A stretch of 7,233 nt of DNA from contig JAVXAN010000035.1 of the NCBI GenBank assembly GCA_036660495.1, positions 1 through 7,233 of the forward strand. The letters are read 5' to 3'. The notes below the pieces were generated by a model, which saw only the letters and a program-made list of their open reading frames with translations, did no database searches and was not told the origin of the DNA. The stretch's first letter is position 1; each line of letters opens with the position of its first letter. Source of the stretch: JAVXAN01 sp036660495 (GTDB lineage: Bacteria > Bacillota_I > Bacilli_A > RF39 > UBA660). Both the position numbers and the translations under genes were made by a program. Of this stretch, positions 5,600 through 7,233 are shown one piece after another.

Positions 5600-7204
5600 A
5601 TGTTTTTTTTAATTAGTTTAATTCCTTTTGTTTTTTTGCTTGCATATGACTTAAAAAAGTCTTTACATATGGCACAGCAAAATTTATACAATGATGATAA
5701 CAGGTTTTTAAAGTGGACAATTAATGATATAAAAAAGATAAAAACCCCATTAAAGTGCTCTTTGGTAGTTATTATAACTTATTTAATTTTAATAATGTTT
5801 AATTTATCATCAACGTATATAATTGGAGGATATTTTTTCTTGATAACAATTGTGATTCTTAATTTAAAAATAAAAGAATCACAAAATTGTGAAACAAAAA
5901 TACCGTTTAAGGTAACATCTAGAGTAAAAAGGTTAATGTTTACTATTTCGATTTTATTTGTATTGTGTTGTTTACTTGTAGTGTTATTTTATAAGAAAAA
6001 TTTTGTTGATTTATGTTATTTAATTTTATTTTTATTTGATGCTTCAATTAATTTTATAATAGTAATATCAATTATAATAAATAAGCCAATTGAAAAAATG
6101 GTGTTTTTATCTTATAAAAGAAAAGCTCTTAAAAAATTAGCAACAATGGAATATTTAGATGTAATCGGAATTACTGGAAGTTATGGTAAAACAAGCAGTA
6201 AGAACGTTTTAAGTGATATTTTAAACGTTAAATACAATGCTTTACCTAGTCCTAAAAACTTTAATACGCCTTATGGATTAATTATAACAATTAATAATTA
6301 TTTAGATAAATTTGATGACTTTTTAATTGCTGAAATGGGTGCTTATAAAATTGGTGAGATTAAAGAATTATGTGATTTGGTTAAACCTAAGTATGGAATT
6401 CTTACTAAAATTGGAACGGCTCACCTTGAAACTTTTGGTTCACAGGAAAATATTCAAAAAGGTAAGTTTGAGCTTATTGAAGGTTTGCCTATTGATGGTA
6501 TTGGGATTTTAAATGGTGATGATGATCTTCAGGTAAATTATAAATTAAAAAATAAGTGTAAGATTATTTGGATTGGTATTGATAATAAAAATGTGGATGT
6601 AAGAGCAACAAATATTAAAGTTTCAAGGGTTGGAACAACTTTTGATGTTATTTTTAAAGGGGATAAAACAGGGCATCAATTTACAACAAGATTATTAGGA
6701 TATGCTAACATATATAACATATTATCTTCACTTGCTTTAGCTAAGGAGTTTGGTTTAACGGTTAATCAAATGAAAAAAGCGGTATTAAACGTTAAAAGTG
6801 TTGAACATAGATTGGAAATAAGGCAAAATAATAACATTACTTATATAGATGATTCATATAATTCTAATCCAGTTGGTTCTAAAATGGCACTTGATTTATT
6901 AAAAGACATGTCTGGATTTAGAATTGTTATGACTCCGGGGATGATTGAACTTGGAGATATGCATTATGAATTAAACAAAAAGTTTGGAACATACATGAAG
7001 GGGTGTTGTGATTATGTTGTACTAGTTGGAAAAAATCAAACAAAGCCTATAGTGGATGGACTTAAAGAAGTAAAGTACCCTGAAAAGCAAATTATAATAG
7101 CTAAAAATAGAGTAGAAGCTTTTAAAATAATAAAAGATCTATGTATTAAAAAAGATGCTTTTGTCCTTTTAGAAAATGATTTACCAGATACTTATAATGA
7201 ATAG
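5600..7204 (+). CDS. murF: Membrane-anchored MurF-type Mur ligase (UDP-MurNAc-tripeptide--D-Ala-D-Ala ligase family)
   Basis: The 534 residues join a membrane part to a Mur ligase. Residues 1-165 hold about five hydrophobic segments (2-16, 54-67, 71-88, 111-131, 135-160) in place of the soluble substrate-binding domain that starts canonical MurF. The ATPase part follows: P-loop GITGSYGKTSSK (190-201), the Mg-binding EMGA (245-248), IGTAHLETFGS (271-281) and QKGKFEL, whose Lys289 fits the carbamylated lysine of Mur ligases. The C-terminal part has EHRLE (402-406), DDSYNSNP (417-424), TPGMIELGD (445-453) and a terminal LLENDLPD (523-530). Differences from classical MurF are GYANIYN (367-373) for GxHNxxN, TPGMIELG for LGxMxELG, and ENDLPD where KGSR is usual. 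DDSYNxNP and IGxAHLExFGS favour MurF over MurC, MurD or MurE. The likely reaction is ATP-dependent addition of D-Ala-D-Ala to a muramyl-tripeptide. AGGAAG (5586-5591) overlaps the hydrolase stop, eight bases before the ATG, so the genes are cotranscribed. Eight T follow the ATG. Confidence 0.88.
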   Translation: MFFLISLIPFVFLLAYDLKKSLHMAQQNLYNDDNRFLKWTINDIKKIKTPLKCSLVVIITYLILIMFNLSSTYIIGGYFFLITIVILNLKIKESQNCETKIPFKVTSRVKRLMFTISILFVLCCLLVVLFYKKNFVDLCYLILFLFDASINFIIVISIIINKPIEKMVFLSYKRKALKKLATMEYLDVIGITGSYGKTSSKNVLSDILNVKYNALPSPKNFNTPYGLIITINNYLDKFDDFLIAEMGAYKIGEIKELCDLVKPKYGILTKIGTAHLETFGSQENIQKGKFELIEGLPIDGIGILNGDDDLQVNYKLKNKCKIIWIGIDNKNVDVRATNIKVSRVGTTFDVIFKGDKTGHQFTTRLLGYANIYNILSSLALAKEFGLTVNQMKKAVLNVKSVEHRLEIRQNNNITYIDDSYNSNPVGSKMALDLLKDMSGFRIVMTPGMIELGDMHYELNKKFGTYMKGCCDYVVLVGKNQTKPIVDGLKEVKYPEKQIIIAKNRVEAFKIIKDLCIKKDAFVLLENDLPDTYNE

Positions 7205-7216
7205 GAGTTGAAGTAT

Positions 7217-7233
7217 ATGAAAATAAAAGTTGG
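7217..7233 (+). CDS. Start of the next gene, cut by the window edge; possibly D-alanine--D-alanine ligase
   Basis: ATG 7217 follows the ribosome site AGGAG (7203-7207) by nine bases and the Mur ligase stop by twelve, the same spacing as between the two previous genes, so it belongs to the same unit. Only MKIKVG can be read. This beginning and the place after a MurF-type ligase fit a D-Ala-D-Ala ligase (Ddl), which would supply the dipeptide that MurF adds. Six residues cannot establish a family, so this is inference from context. Confidence 0.45.

Noticed and set aside
5603..5610. Run of eight T after the Mur ligase ATG as a phase-variation tract
   Set aside because: The run encodes Phe-Phe-Leu of a hydrophobic segment and similar T runs are common here; there is no sign of an alternative frame or switching function.
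6327..6512. 61-codon plus-strand frame inside the Mur ligase gene
   Set aside because: It is out of frame with the conserved EMGA and IGTAHLETFGS motifs that the ligase frame encodes, and no ribosome site precedes it.

Overview
The window is about 70% A+T and carries only plus-strand genes. They read fully in the standard code: every Trp codon I checked is TGG, and all six visible stops are TAA or TAG. The low GC, the T-box RNA, the AGGAG-type ribosome sites and the peptidoglycan genes point to a cell-wall-bearing low-GC Firmicute. The protein style (surface protein with a C-terminal GxGTxxxPYI signature, membrane-anchored Mur ligase) resembles uncultured gut Bacilli of the RF39/Mollicutes-related kind. 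That placement is an inference, not something the sequence proves.

Left part (1-1535): the 3' end of an unrecognised gene, then a sigma-A-like promoter and a 363-residue predicted surface lipoprotein or membrane-anchored protein. It has a pilin-like N-terminal domain and a larger C-terminal domain, and its stop codon lies inside a rho-independent terminator.

Middle (1536-4794): about 140 bases of AT-rich spacer, a promoter, and a complete T-box riboswitch with a CUA (leucine) specifier, T-box sequence, antiterminator and competing terminator. It controls a two-gene unit: a small three-helix membrane protein of unknown function and leuS (leucyl-tRNA synthetase), only 2 bases apart. A strong terminator closes the unit. 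Uncharged tRNA-Leu should raise expression of both genes, so the small membrane protein is leucine-starvation-responsive by position.

Right part (4795-7233): an extended -10 promoter drives an alpha/beta-hydrolase, a MurF-type Mur ligase and the first codons of a third gene, with gaps of only 12 bases. The Mur ligase is the most unusual protein here. About 165 residues with roughly five membrane segments stand where canonical MurF has its soluble UDP-MurNAc-tripeptide-binding domain, and several C-terminal motifs differ from classical MurF. The third gene is cut off after six codons; its start and position suggest D-Ala-D-Ala ligase, which would make the MurF substrate, but this is weakly supported.

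No tRNA, rRNA, CRISPR array, insertion sequence or phage gene was seen.
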